The translations under genes and the position numbers were made by a program. Positions 9,407 through 15,514 of a stretch of DNA of 23,583 nt are shown piece by piece. The notes beneath the pieces are model-generated. The model searched no databases. It was not told the origin of the DNA and worked only from the letters and a program-made list of their open reading frames with translations. Positions within the stretch are counted from its first letter, which is position 1. Every line of letters starts with the position of its first letter. The stretch lies in assembly GCA_024274995.1 (NCBI GenBank), contig JAJSAA010000191.1, forward strand, positions 1 through 23,583, in the 5' to 3' direction. This stretch comes from Deltaproteobacteria bacterium (GTDB taxonomy: Bacteria > Desulfobacterota > Desulfobulbia > Desulfobulbales > VMSU01).

Positions 9407-10183
9407 TCAGGATTCCTTCCGGCGAAAACCGAACAGACCAAGCAGACCAGAGCCGAAGAGCAAGACAGAGGTGGGAACCGGCACAGGACTGGAAGTAGGA
9501 TTGATAATCGTGGAGCCATCGGCATTAAATTGCATTTTGGCGACGTAGTCGGTTCCATTACCCGGTATCACTTTCCATCCGCCATCATATCCAACTTTAT
9601 AAAGGTACATATCAACATAATCCTGGGTATCAAGAGCGCCTAAATTAGCCTCACCCAACTCCGGGGCCGGAGAATTTAATCCAGCATACTGACCAGGCCC
9701 TTTGGAAAGGCCGTTCATGGTAGTATCGTAAGAATTTAAATCGGCAGGAGTTGAGAGAACCGTCTGGGTACCGCTACTATTAATATTGTCATAGTGCCAA
9801 TAAGTAGCATCGGCAGCGGAATCAAAGGGGGTAATTTGTTTAATACTGGCTCCAGTAACAATAGGACTCGTGGTGGCAAAATAAAATCCGGATGACGTCC
9901 CATTGTAATTAGAGGCAAAATAAGCAAGCCGCAGATCAGACCAGTTCAGATTGCCCTTGGTAACGTTGCCAACCGGAGCGGCAAGATAATTAGAGGCAGT
10001 GCTGACATCAAAGGTCTTGACATTCCCCAGATCGGTACCATATTCCACGGTACCGAAGTTAATGGCGTCGACCTCCTGATACACTACCTGGGTCAGGGTA
10101 CCGGGGTCAAAATAAGCCGAGGCCGAGGCCGCGGTGCCTAATACACATAACGAAAGTACTGCTACACTTAATACTTTTTTCAT
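9407..10183 (-). CDS. VPLPA/PEP-CTERM-type secreted protein
   Basis: A 258-residue secreted protein with a signal peptide (1-23, ending ASASA) and a C-terminal sorting tail: VPVPTSVLLFGSGLLGL followed by FGFRRKES. This is the three-part signal of exosortase substrates: a VPxP motif, a transmembrane stretch and a basic end. The middle is Ser/Thr/Asn/Gly/Tyr-rich with few charges and no recognised domain, typical of variable PEP-CTERM proteins that are glycan-associated. The expected processing enzyme is the exosortase-EpsI fusion encoded further upstream. Start is the ATG with GAGGTAAAGAAG ahead of it. A 375-base leader region with structured RNA elements precedes it. The specific function is unknown. 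Confidence 0.85.
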   Translation of the reverse strand: MKKVLSVAVLSLCVLGTAASASAYFDPGTLTQVVYQEVDAINFGTVEYGTDLGNVKTFDVSTASNYLAAPVGNVTKGNLNWSDLRLAYFASNYNGTSSGFYFATTSPIVTGASIKQITPFDSAADATYWHYDNINSSGTQTVLSTPADLNSYDTTMNGLSKGPGQYAGLNSPAPELGEANLGALDTQDYVDMYLYKVGYDGGWKVIPGNGTDYVAKMQFNADGSTIINPTSSPVPVPTSVLLFGSGLLGLFGFRRKES

Positions 10184-10238
10184 CTTCTTTACCTCTTTTA
10201 GTAGTTTTACGTTTTAATTGCCGAGACTTACAAACTTT

Positions 10239-10290
10239 TTAAAACCCAACTTTAACTTTGCGCCAGCATTCCCACTGCATCACCTCCTTT
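10239..10290 (-). other. Perfect Shine-Dalgarno sequence with very short reading frames in the leader
   Basis: Minus-strand AAAGGAGGTGAT at 10279-10290 equals the full complement of the usual 16S rRNA 3' tail, yet it lies about 96 bases upstream of the annotated start at 10183. Two tiny frames follow: an ATG frame of 13 residues (10239-10280) only 2 bases from the GGAGG, and a GTG frame of 7 residues (10252-10275) at a good 7-base spacing. Either could be a leader peptide, or the site may be a ribosome standby site. Coding status is unproven. Confidence 0.3.
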
Positions 10291-10306
10291 TTTGTTTTCG
10301 TGGATG

Positions 10307-10351
10307 CGGGCTTTCTGGTGTCCGCCGGCGGCGGATCGGCAAAGTCCCCTC
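10307..10351 (-). promoter_or_regulatory. Structured leader RNA element, copy B
   Basis: Second (promoter-distal) copy of a repeated element. On the RNA strand it reads GAGGGGACTTTGCCGATCCG, then a GC-rich loop region, then CGGACACCAGAAAGCCCG. Outer pairing is GGG/CCC plus CTTT/AAAG; the inner stem is TCCGCC/GGCGGA. Between them sits an internal loop (GCCGA opposite CACCAG) nearly identical to copy A. No terminator follows this copy; instead an AAAGGAGGTGAT ribosome-binding sequence lies 16 bases after it. Not a class I can name. Confidence 0.6.
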
Positions 10352-10378
10352 TTTCTTTCTATTTTTTTATGCCCATAT

Positions 10379-10423
10379 AAAAAAAGCCCGGAATACTTCC
10401 CCTTGGAAGCGTTCCGGGCTTTC
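10379..10423 (-). terminator. Intrinsic terminator inside the leader, overlapping RNA element copy A
   Basis: Minus-strand AAAGCCCGGAA pairs perfectly with TTCCGGGCTTT (11 bp), with an inner CTTCC/GGAAG stem, and runs into seven T. Its 5' arm (AAAGCCC) is also the 3' closing arm of RNA element copy A, so the two folds exclude each other. It sits about 200 bases upstream of the VPxP-protein start, as expected for an attenuator, although it could also simply end transcripts from the upstream 280-residue gene. Confidence 0.85.
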
Positions 10424-10463
10424 TGATCTCCGTTAAAACGGATCAGCAAAGTACCCTCTGATC
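10415..10463 (-). promoter_or_regulatory. Structured leader RNA element, copy A (riboswitch-like, overlaps terminator)
   Basis: First copy of the element on the RNA: GAGGGTACTTTGCTGATCCG, loop, then CGGAGATCAGAAAGCCCG. Outer stem GGG/CCC and CTTT/AAAG; inner stem TCCGTT/AACGGA. Compared with copy B the inner stem has compensatory changes (TT/AA becomes CC/GG), good evidence that it is paired in RNA. CTGATC can pair either with the downstream GATCAG inside the element or with an upstream GATCAG at 10458-10463, giving two alternative folds. The fold using the downstream arm hides AAAGCCC and blocks the terminator. I do not recognise a known riboswitch class; the c-di-GMP aptamer signatures I know are absent. 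Confidence 0.6.
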
Positions 10464-10558
10464 GATCTCATCTGCCAGCCTAACTCATAGAAATTAGCTC
10501 GAAGTCAAGACTTGGTTAATTTTTGATGAATTGATAAAAAAATTTCAAATACTATAAA

Positions 10559-11401
10559 TCAGCCGGCCTTAGCACGGAGCGCCGTTAATTCACGCTGATA
10601 TTTCTCAAGAAGAACACGGGGTGCCTCCGTCGCATATTTGGCCCGCTGCGGGTTGCGGGCAACCACGGAGTTCCACCAGCGATCGGCATAACCGCTCTGA
10701 ATATCACGGGTGAGGCGAGCAACGCGCATGACGAGAAATTTTTCCCGCCGCAGCAAGACCTTATTGGTTCCTGGGCCGCCGCTCACATCCAGGCTTTGGT
10801 TATCCGCCGAATAACCTTCATCCATACCCCGGCCTGTGGCACCCTTGGCCAAATTCTGCCCGGCTTTATCAATATCCGGCTTTGAAACATTATTTGTTCT
10901 ATAGTGTTGTTTAAAGAACGGTTGTCGGTAATCGGCGACAACTTCAGTGTTCCTTAACCTTTGCAGACTAACTCCCCTAACAGCAGGCCGCCGGGCGCTC
11001 GACAAAACCGTCTTTCGCTCTTTTTGCCTTTTCTCCCCGCCGCCTGCCGCCCTAAAATGAGGCTCCACCACGGATACAGGGGATATATTCTGGCGCTGTA
11101 CTAAGGCCGCAACCTTGTTCCCTTCTTTATTGCTGCTCTCTTTATGGATAATATGAATTGGCCTTCCGAAAGGTGCTAACGCTGCCGCCCTATCACTTAA
11201 TCTTGCGGCCGCCGGGGGTTTAGTATTTGTTCCCAACTGCGAAAACGTCAACAGACATGAAACAACAAGAAAAAAAACAGCACTCACCCCGCCGATCAAT
11301 TCCATGTTCAGGTCTTGATAATATTTCAAGGCCCTTTTTTGCACCTGGCTGGAATTTTCCAAATCCTTTCCATGATTTTTTTTGGCCTGTCTATTTTTCA
11401 T
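10559..11401 (-). CDS. Unrecognised membrane-anchored protein
   Basis: A 280-residue protein I cannot assign. The N-terminus is basic and hydrophilic (residues 1-33), followed by one transmembrane helix near 35-54 (ELIGGVSAVFFLVVSCLLTF) with no cleavable-looking signal, so a type II single-span protein with most of its mass in the periplasm is likely. A long Lys/Arg/Ala/Asn-rich, low-order segment follows (60-215). The last 65 residues look like a charged helical domain (REKFLVMRVARLTRDIQSGY, then VLLEKYQRELTALRAKAG). It lies 90 bases after the DUF2292-like gene and upstream of a VPxP-tailed protein gene. The linker is rich in Gln and Arg, unlike the neighbours. It could anchor or tether an envelope complex, but nothing in the sequence shows that. 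Confidence 0.7.
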   Translation of the reverse strand: MKNRQAKKNHGKDLENSSQVQKRALKYYQDLNMELIGGVSAVFFLVVSCLLTFSQLGTNTKPPAAARLSDRAAALAPFGRPIHIIHKESSNKEGNKVAALVQRQNISPVSVVEPHFRAAGGGEKRQKERKTVLSSARRPAVRGVSLQRLRNTEVVADYRQPFFKQHYRTNNVSKPDIDKAGQNLAKGATGRGMDEGYSADNQSLDVSGGPGTNKVLLRREKFLVMRVARLTRDIQSGYADRWWNSVVARNPQRAKYATEAPRVLLEKYQRELTALRAKAG

Positions 11402-11491
11402 ATCACCAGCCTAACCTCTATATATTTATTTATGATTAAATGATTTTTAATTTTGGATTAAATTAACAGCTCCGGCCAGAGCGGCTTGCGG

Positions 11492-11680
11492 CTAACGACG
11501 CAGTATTTCCTCAAACTTCTCTATACGGCCAATATTACCCTGGCTGTAATTAACCTTTATATAGCCGGTAAATTCTTCCTCTCTGACCCCATTAAGGTAA
11601 TCCACCAGCTTCTCATGTTTATCACCCACACCACAGCTTTTATTCTTTCTGCGAATAGTCCTGATCGTTCTATTTTCCAT
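11492..11680 (-). CDS. Small DUF2292-like protein
   Basis: A 62-residue protein. A longer open frame reaches 11761, but the ATG at 11680 has a good ribosome site (GGGAGAGGTGATA), while the upstream part is Arg/Trp-rich and overlaps a hairpin, so I use the shorter start. The body has a short helix (KHEKLVDYLNGVREEEFTGY) followed by a beta-like pattern IKVNYSQGNIGRIEKFEEIL, resembling the DUF2292 family of small proteins with a G-x-[IV]-x-x-I-E-x-x-E-x-[IL] ending. No signal peptide, so cytoplasmic. Function of the family is unknown to me. It sits between two VPxP-protein genes and may be cotranscribed with the 280-residue membrane protein. Family call is by memory of the pattern. Confidence 0.6.
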   Translation of the reverse strand: MENRTIRTIRRKNKSCGVGDKHEKLVDYLNGVREEEFTGYIKVNYSQGNIGRIEKFEEILRR

Positions 11681-11729
11681 TATCACCTCTCCCTTTCTGT
11701 CCTTTCTTGGCCACCGAAAAAGTCTTACC

Positions 11730-11752
11730 ATCTGCGGCCTCCAGCCGCAGAT
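11730..11752 (-). promoter_or_regulatory. Perfect hairpin in the leader of the DUF2292-like gene
   Basis: ATCTGCGGC and GCCGCAGAT pair over 9 bp around a 5-base loop (TGGAG on the RNA strand), 50 bases before the chosen ATG. A TTTTT run begins 7 bases after the stem on the transcribed strand, so it could be a weak terminator or attenuator or an mRNA-stabilising stem. Confidence 0.45.
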
Positions 11753-11871
11753 TAACACCAAATTACGTCAACTTTATAATTTGCAATTGTTAGCAATCAG
11801 TTATGTTCCGATGAAAAATTCTTTAAGATTCGATAGTCGGATAAATTATAGCGTGAGATATTTTTAAAGAA

Positions 11872-11911
11872 AACGGGAGGCCGAAATACCGAGGAAGATA
11901 TGGCCTCCCGT
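11872..11911 (-). terminator. Rho-independent terminator after a VPxP-protein gene
   Basis: Minus-strand ACGGGAGGCC pairs perfectly with GGCCTCCCGT (10 bp) around a 19-base loop and is followed by TTTCTTT. It starts 28 bases after the stop codon at 11939 and fits a terminator of the 215-residue protein gene. Confidence 0.75.
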
Positions 11912-11938
11912 CAGGGGGAAGAAGGACTTTATGCTTTT

Positions 11939-12586
11939 TCAGCTATCCATGAAACGATAGCTGCCAAAAAATATCAAGCCAGAGAGCAACAACATCAGAG
12001 AGGAAGGAATGGGTACGGGATTGCCTTTAATGTGCATCGTCCTGGTTGTATCATAAAAAGGAGTGCCATAGGTTCCCGCCGTAACATCCTCACCTGTAAC
12101 CCCAGAAAGCCCCTTGGTTCGCAGTTCTAAGGTCGTGCTTGACAACTGCCCGTCCACCGTTCCAGACTCAACAAAACTGGTACCGTTCCAGGCGTACAAG
12201 TTAAAACGCCAACCGCCGGTGTCACTGAACAACGAATTATTCAAGGTTCCATCGATAATAAAATCAATGCCGTTTAACGAATCAGGGACATAATCAAGAG
12301 CGGCGCCGTTACCGCCCCCGCTCAGGGCGTTAATATAAAAGGCGTAGGTGGTGGGAGAGACATTGGTGAAGGGGCCGGCCATATCCATCCGAAAATATTG
12401 GTAACCATCAGCCGAATCGTAATCATACATCGCTTTGACAATATCGCGGCCGGCAGCAATATTTTTGTCTACAGGGTCATTGACGACCGTCGCATTTGAC
12501 CAGTCATGAGTAAAGGCTTGCGCCTGGGAAGCCGCCAGCAGAGCGGCAGCCATGGTAAAACCACAAAAAAATGTCCGTGTCCGCAT
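11939..12586 (-). CDS. VPLPA/PEP-CTERM-type secreted protein with atypical tail end
   Basis: A 215-residue secreted protein. Signal peptide 1-24 (ending AQAF). The middle is rich in Asp, Gly, Thr, Ser and aromatic residues (for example MYDYDSADGYQYFRMDMAGP near 52) and looks like a beta-sandwich. The tail has VPIPSSLMLLLSGLIFFG, the VPxP motif plus membrane stretch of exosortase substrates, but the end is only SYRFMDS: one Arg rather than the usual basic cluster. GGGAGGTAAATT gives an excellent ribosome site before the ATG. A 409-base gene-free region with a structured leader precedes it and a terminator follows, so it is probably a monocistronic unit. It may still be processed by the upstream exosortase. 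Confidence 0.8.
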   Translation of the reverse strand: MRTRTFFCGFTMAAALLAASQAQAFTHDWSNATVVNDPVDKNIAAGRDIVKAMYDYDSADGYQYFRMDMAGPFTNVSPTTYAFYINALSGGGNGAALDYVPDSLNGIDFIIDGTLNNSLFSDTGGWRFNLYAWNGTSFVESGTVDGQLSSTTLELRTKGLSGVTGEDVTAGTYGTPFYDTTRTMHIKGNPVPIPSSLMLLLSGLIFFGSYRFMDS

Positions 12587-12620
12587 AATTTACCTCCCTT
12601 GTTTTATTATTTTTACATAA

Positions 12621-12715
12621 CGACTCAGCTGCCCCCCAGATTCATCCGTTTCGCCCTCCTCACGTACAGGAAGTATCGGAGTCGCGCTACGCTTACCTGA
12701 TTAGGAGGACGAAAC
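12621..12715 (-). promoter_or_regulatory. Folded 5' leader with a 13-bp stem and possible pseudoknot
   Basis: On the transcribed strand GTTTCGTCCTCCT (12703-12715) pairs with AGGAGGGCGAAAC (12648-12660) over 13 bp. One pair is G-U, which pairs only in the minus-strand RNA, consistent with gene direction. The enclosed 42 bases form a smaller stem (CAGG and AAG against CTTCCTG). A loop CGACTC (12679-12684) is complementary to GAGTCG just downstream (12621-12626), allowing a pseudoknot. The CCTCCT arm could instead pair with the GGGAGG ribosome site at 12590-12596. It matches no RNA class I know. Confidence 0.5.
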
Positions 12716-12995
12716 TAACAAAATCTGATACACACCTGAGCAGTTACGTCTTTACTTAGTCGACGCCCTAAAACATAGATAAATCACGGCACATGATCTT
12801 CCCGCAAAAGAAGTTTTTCCGCCTTTAGCAGGCATGGCCCAGGCCCCAAACATTTTATGCAACCACGTTAACTCATGAAAATTAGGATAGAATTAAATAT
12901 TTATTATGATTTAAATAATCTAAAGATTTTTTGTAACTTCAGTAGTTATTGCTCATTAACGGCGCCCGAATGAATAGTTACGATTACCACTTACT
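12716..12995. other. Gene-free stretch with AT-rich segment
   Basis: No gene is supported here. An A/T-rich segment lies near 12885-12945, which may carry a promoter or UP-type element for the 215-residue protein gene. I looked for sigma-54 spacing (GG and GC 12 bases apart) and did not find a convincing site. No clear terminator follows the ATPase gene that ends at 12996. Confidence 0.4.
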
Positions 12996-13733
12996 TCATT
13001 TATGGGGAAAACGATTCACCACGAATCCAAGTATTTTAGCAGTTGGCAGAAGTTTAAGGGCCGCTGAAATATCCTTCTTCAAAGTTCTACCGGCCTGAAC
13101 GACAATAACAATGCCATCCACCATCGGGGCCAAGACATTAGTATCGGCGCTATCAAGCGCCGCCGGCGCGTCAATTATTACATATCTTTCCCGAAACCTG
13201 TTTCTTAAATCATTCATCAACTCATGCATCTTCGGAGAATTAAGCAATTCCGCACTCTCCGACCTATAAGAGCCGCCGGAAACAATAGTCAATTTTTCAA
13301 TACCGGGCCAGGCAACCAGGTCTTCAAATTTGGCCTGACCATAGAGATAATCCCCTAATCCACGCTCCGATTCATAGCCGAGACAAGTGTGAACATTTTG
13401 ATTTTTTAGATCTCCGTCAATGAGTAGAACGGTCTGCCTGAACTCTTTGGCGAAGGTAAGAGCGAGATTGACAGTTATCATGGTCTTCCCCTCACCCTGA
13501 CGCGGGCTGGTTACCATAATTACCCGCCGATCCCCGGCACCAGCCACCTGTAAAATCTTGGTGCGCAGTATCTTAAAGGCCTCCACCGCCTCCGTGTCCT
13601 GGGAATATCCGACCAAGCGGTTTCTGTCCAGCGCCTTGTGATCTACTGAAACTTTTCTTGACCGCCCATAAACCGGCGACAACCAGCCATCGGGCCTTCT
13701 TTTGTCTTCACTCCGAGATATGGCTATATTCAT
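12996..13733 (-). CDS. CpsD/CapB-like ParA-type ATPase (tyrosine autokinase family) of the polysaccharide locus
   Basis: A 245-residue cytoplasmic P-loop ATPase that normally pairs with the Wzz/GumC-type membrane protein to control polymer length and export. Walker A is SPRQGEGKT at 76-84, Walker A' is VLLIDGDL at 102-109 and Walker B is YVIIDAP at 184-190, in the order of bacterial tyrosine kinases. The EAFKILRTKI segment (51-60) matches the family's helix that contacts neighbouring subunits. The C-terminus stops at VVNRFPHK without the usual Tyr cluster, so autophosphorylation may be absent or use other sites. It is separate from the membrane protein, as in Gram-positive-type split kinases and many exosortase loci. 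Ribosome site GGAG 7 bases before ATG. Last gene of the locus. Confidence 0.88.
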   Translation of the reverse strand: MNIAISRSEDKRRPDGWLSPVYGRSRKVSVDHKALDRNRLVGYSQDTEAVEAFKILRTKILQVAGAGDRRVIMVTSPRQGEGKTMITVNLALTFAKEFRQTVLLIDGDLKNQNVHTCLGYESERGLGDYLYGQAKFEDLVAWPGIEKLTIVSGGSYRSESAELLNSPKMHELMNDLRNRFRERYVIIDAPAALDSADTNVLAPMVDGIVIVVQAGRTLKKDISAALKLLPTAKILGFVVNRFPHK

Positions 13734-13762
13734 ATCCGCGCTCCAATAGTTACATTAATAAT

Positions 13763-13787
13763 TGATGGACTCGTAAAAAGTCCATCA
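13763..13787. repeat. Intergenic palindrome
   Basis: TGATGGACT and AGTCCATCA form a perfect 9-bp inverted repeat around a 7-base spacer between the chain-length gene and the ATPase gene. No T-run follows the stem on the minus strand, so a terminator is unlikely. From memory similar palindromes occur dispersed in sulfate-reducer genomes; this is unverified. It could also adjust expression of the ATPase relative to its partner. Confidence 0.5.
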
Positions 13788-13822
13788 CACTCTAAAAGAT
13801 GGCTAAGCAGACAAGTATAGGC

Positions 13823-15394
13823 TTACAGCATTTTTCTGCTTAACCTGGCCATAAAAACATCAAGATCCATCACCACATAATTGAAGACAACCACCCCGGC
13901 AACGAGACAGACAACTACCGAGGCGGCGATAATAAGTCTCCGGCGGCGGCGGCTGATTTTATCCTGCATAGAGACTATCTCCGGGATGCAGGCCAGAACC
14001 TTGCAGGAGCCGACCTGCGACAAAATATCCGGACTGTACACGGCATCGTCGTTCATTTCTCTTACCGCCGCAGTTCCCGCCCCGGCACCAAGGCCTAAAA
14101 CGACACCAAGTAATATGATGGCCAGCCGGTTCGGTTTATATGGTTTTACAGGCAGCCGGGCCGGATCAATGATAGTAAAGCGCTCCCCCTTCTGCTCCTT
14201 TTCGAGCCCCTGGGCCACCTTAGATTCAAGAAATTTGGCCATTAAGTCATTATACTGGGCCTGCAGATTATGGCGGTCGGCCAATATAGTACCGTATTCC
14301 TTTTCCACCTGCGGGGTAGTGCGGACACGCTGCCGCAGATCAGCGGCCTTCTTTTCCATATCTGCCACCTGCCGGGAATACGACGCAAGATCTAACTCAA
14401 CCGCAGCCAATTGCGAGGTCAAGGTAACATGAGCCGGATTATCCGGCTGTCCAGCTTCAATCTTTTCAGCAACCGGCTCTTTCCGCAGTTGGTCTTTAAG
14501 TTTAAATATTTCCGCCTTTAATTTAATGACATCGGGATATTTGGCGCTGAACCCGGCGCTAAGGCTGGTTAACTGCCGCTGTAACGCCGCCAGTTTCAGT
14601 TGGCCAGCCACCGCTCCCTCCTGATTGCTTGATGGAGTAACCGCCAACTGCGCCTCAAGATAGCTCTTCCTCTCCTTAATGGTGCGCACCTGCTCACGCA
14701 TCCTGTCCATGGCCCGCTCAACGTCGCCAAGACTCTGCATATTCGACTGTAACAACTCTGGCAAATTATCAACGTGCTTTTCCTTAAAGGTGGCGATTTC
14801 CCCTTCCAGTTTATCTATTTTCCGCCGTACTTTCTTGATCTCATCGTTAAAAAATGACGATGTCTCTTCCACCTGTTTTGCACGAACCTTGAGGTTTTCC
14901 TCGAGGTACAGCGAAGCAAGTCTTGAGGCCACCTTTTGTACCAGACCTGGATTCTTCCCTTCGTACGAAAGGGTAAAGGCAATAGTGGCAGTGGACGGCC
15001 GCCCGGTTCTCGGATCCATGACCTTGGCGTTGATGAAATCAAGTTGTATGTCATCACGCATCTTGTTGATAATTTCCTCCGTGGTCCAGTCTTTGCGCAG
15101 TTCAGGATAAAGATTGAACCTGTCAATAATTTTTATTAGGTGAGATGTACTCATTATCCTCTGGTTGATGACCTGAAGTCGCTGCTCCGCGTAACTGGTT
15201 ACCGTGGACATGATGTAGTTCTGGGGAATTTCCTGTTCCTCAATCAGGATGGTGGAGGTCGATTTATAAATCGGCGGCAAGAGCAGAGCCAAAGCGCCAG
15301 CGGCAATAATCACCAACAGGGTGGAGAGAATCAGACTCCATTTCCTTCGTTTGAGGATGTCAATATAGTCACGTAGTTGCGGGATTTGTTCCAT
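13823..15394 (-). CDS. GumC/Wzz-type polysaccharide chain-length determinant protein
   Basis: Inner-membrane polysaccharide co-polymerase. The N-terminal transmembrane helix is near residues 20-42 (WSLILSTLLVIIAAGALALL), followed by the Wzz domain with the IYKSTSTILIEEQ strand. Residues about 170-400 are a long periplasmic coiled-coil region of Glu/Lys/Gln-rich heptads. The conserved Pro-rich segment PARLPVKPYKPNR precedes the second transmembrane helix near 425-445. A cytoplasmic stretch follows (ILSQVGSCKVLACIPEI), then a third helix near 485-505. The kinase domain is missing and is supplied by the next gene. Start: a TTG at 15406 is possible but its AAGGAG site is too close (one base); the ATG at 15394 is 13 bases from it. 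I chose ATG with some doubt. Resembles the PEP-CTERM-locus chain-length subfamily. Confidence 0.9.
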   Translation of the reverse strand: MEQIPQLRDYIDILKRRKWSLILSTLLVIIAAGALALLLPPIYKSTSTILIEEQEIPQNYIMSTVTSYAEQRLQVINQRIMSTSHLIKIIDRFNLYPELRKDWTTEEIINKMRDDIQLDFINAKVMDPRTGRPSTATIAFTLSYEGKNPGLVQKVASRLASLYLEENLKVRAKQVEETSSFFNDEIKKVRRKIDKLEGEIATFKEKHVDNLPELLQSNMQSLGDVERAMDRMREQVRTIKERKSYLEAQLAVTPSSNQEGAVAGQLKLAALQRQLTSLSAGFSAKYPDVIKLKAEIFKLKDQLRKEPVAEKIEAGQPDNPAHVTLTSQLAAVELDLASYSRQVADMEKKAADLRQRVRTTPQVEKEYGTILADRHNLQAQYNDLMAKFLESKVAQGLEKEQKGERFTIIDPARLPVKPYKPNRLAIILLGVVLGLGAGAGTAAVREMNDDAVYSPDILSQVGSCKVLACIPEIVSMQDKISRRRRRLIIAASVVVCLVAGVVVFNYVVMDLDVFMARLSRKML

Positions 15395-15514
15395 AAGATC
15401 AGCCAAGCTCCTTTTCTATATTCTCTATATATAGCAGGGGATAACAATGTATCCGCCCCTTATAGTTATCAGGCAATTTCGGAGTAACACGGCCCCTCTT
15501 TAACCGCCTAAGGC

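Noticed and set aside
10246..10275. Sigma-54-type promoter (TGG then GC at the right distance) before the 258-residue protein gene
   Set aside because: Only the invariant GG and GC fit; the remaining bases are poor, and a start there would leave the conserved RNA elements untranscribed.
10252..10449. Minus-strand 65-codon frame through the leader
   Set aside because: It runs through both RNA elements and the terminator, has no ribosome site at its start, and is basic low-information sequence. Only the tiny GTG frame at its end has a good ribosome site.
10307..10463. c-di-GMP (GEMM-I) riboswitch for the tandem element
   Set aside because: Tandem copies upstream of envelope genes suggested it, but the GEMM hallmark segments (such as GCAAAC followed by GACGCAAAGCC) are absent on either strand.
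10307..10463. CRISPR or simple direct repeat
   Set aside because: Only two copies exist, 63 bases apart, with an internal inverted structure and compensatory differences; the pattern is that of RNA, not of a repeat-spacer array.
11681..11761. Longer start for the DUF2292-like protein
   Set aside because: The extra 27 residues are Arg/Trp-rich, include the perfect hairpin at 11730-11752, and lack a ribosome site; the ATG at 11680 has a strong one.
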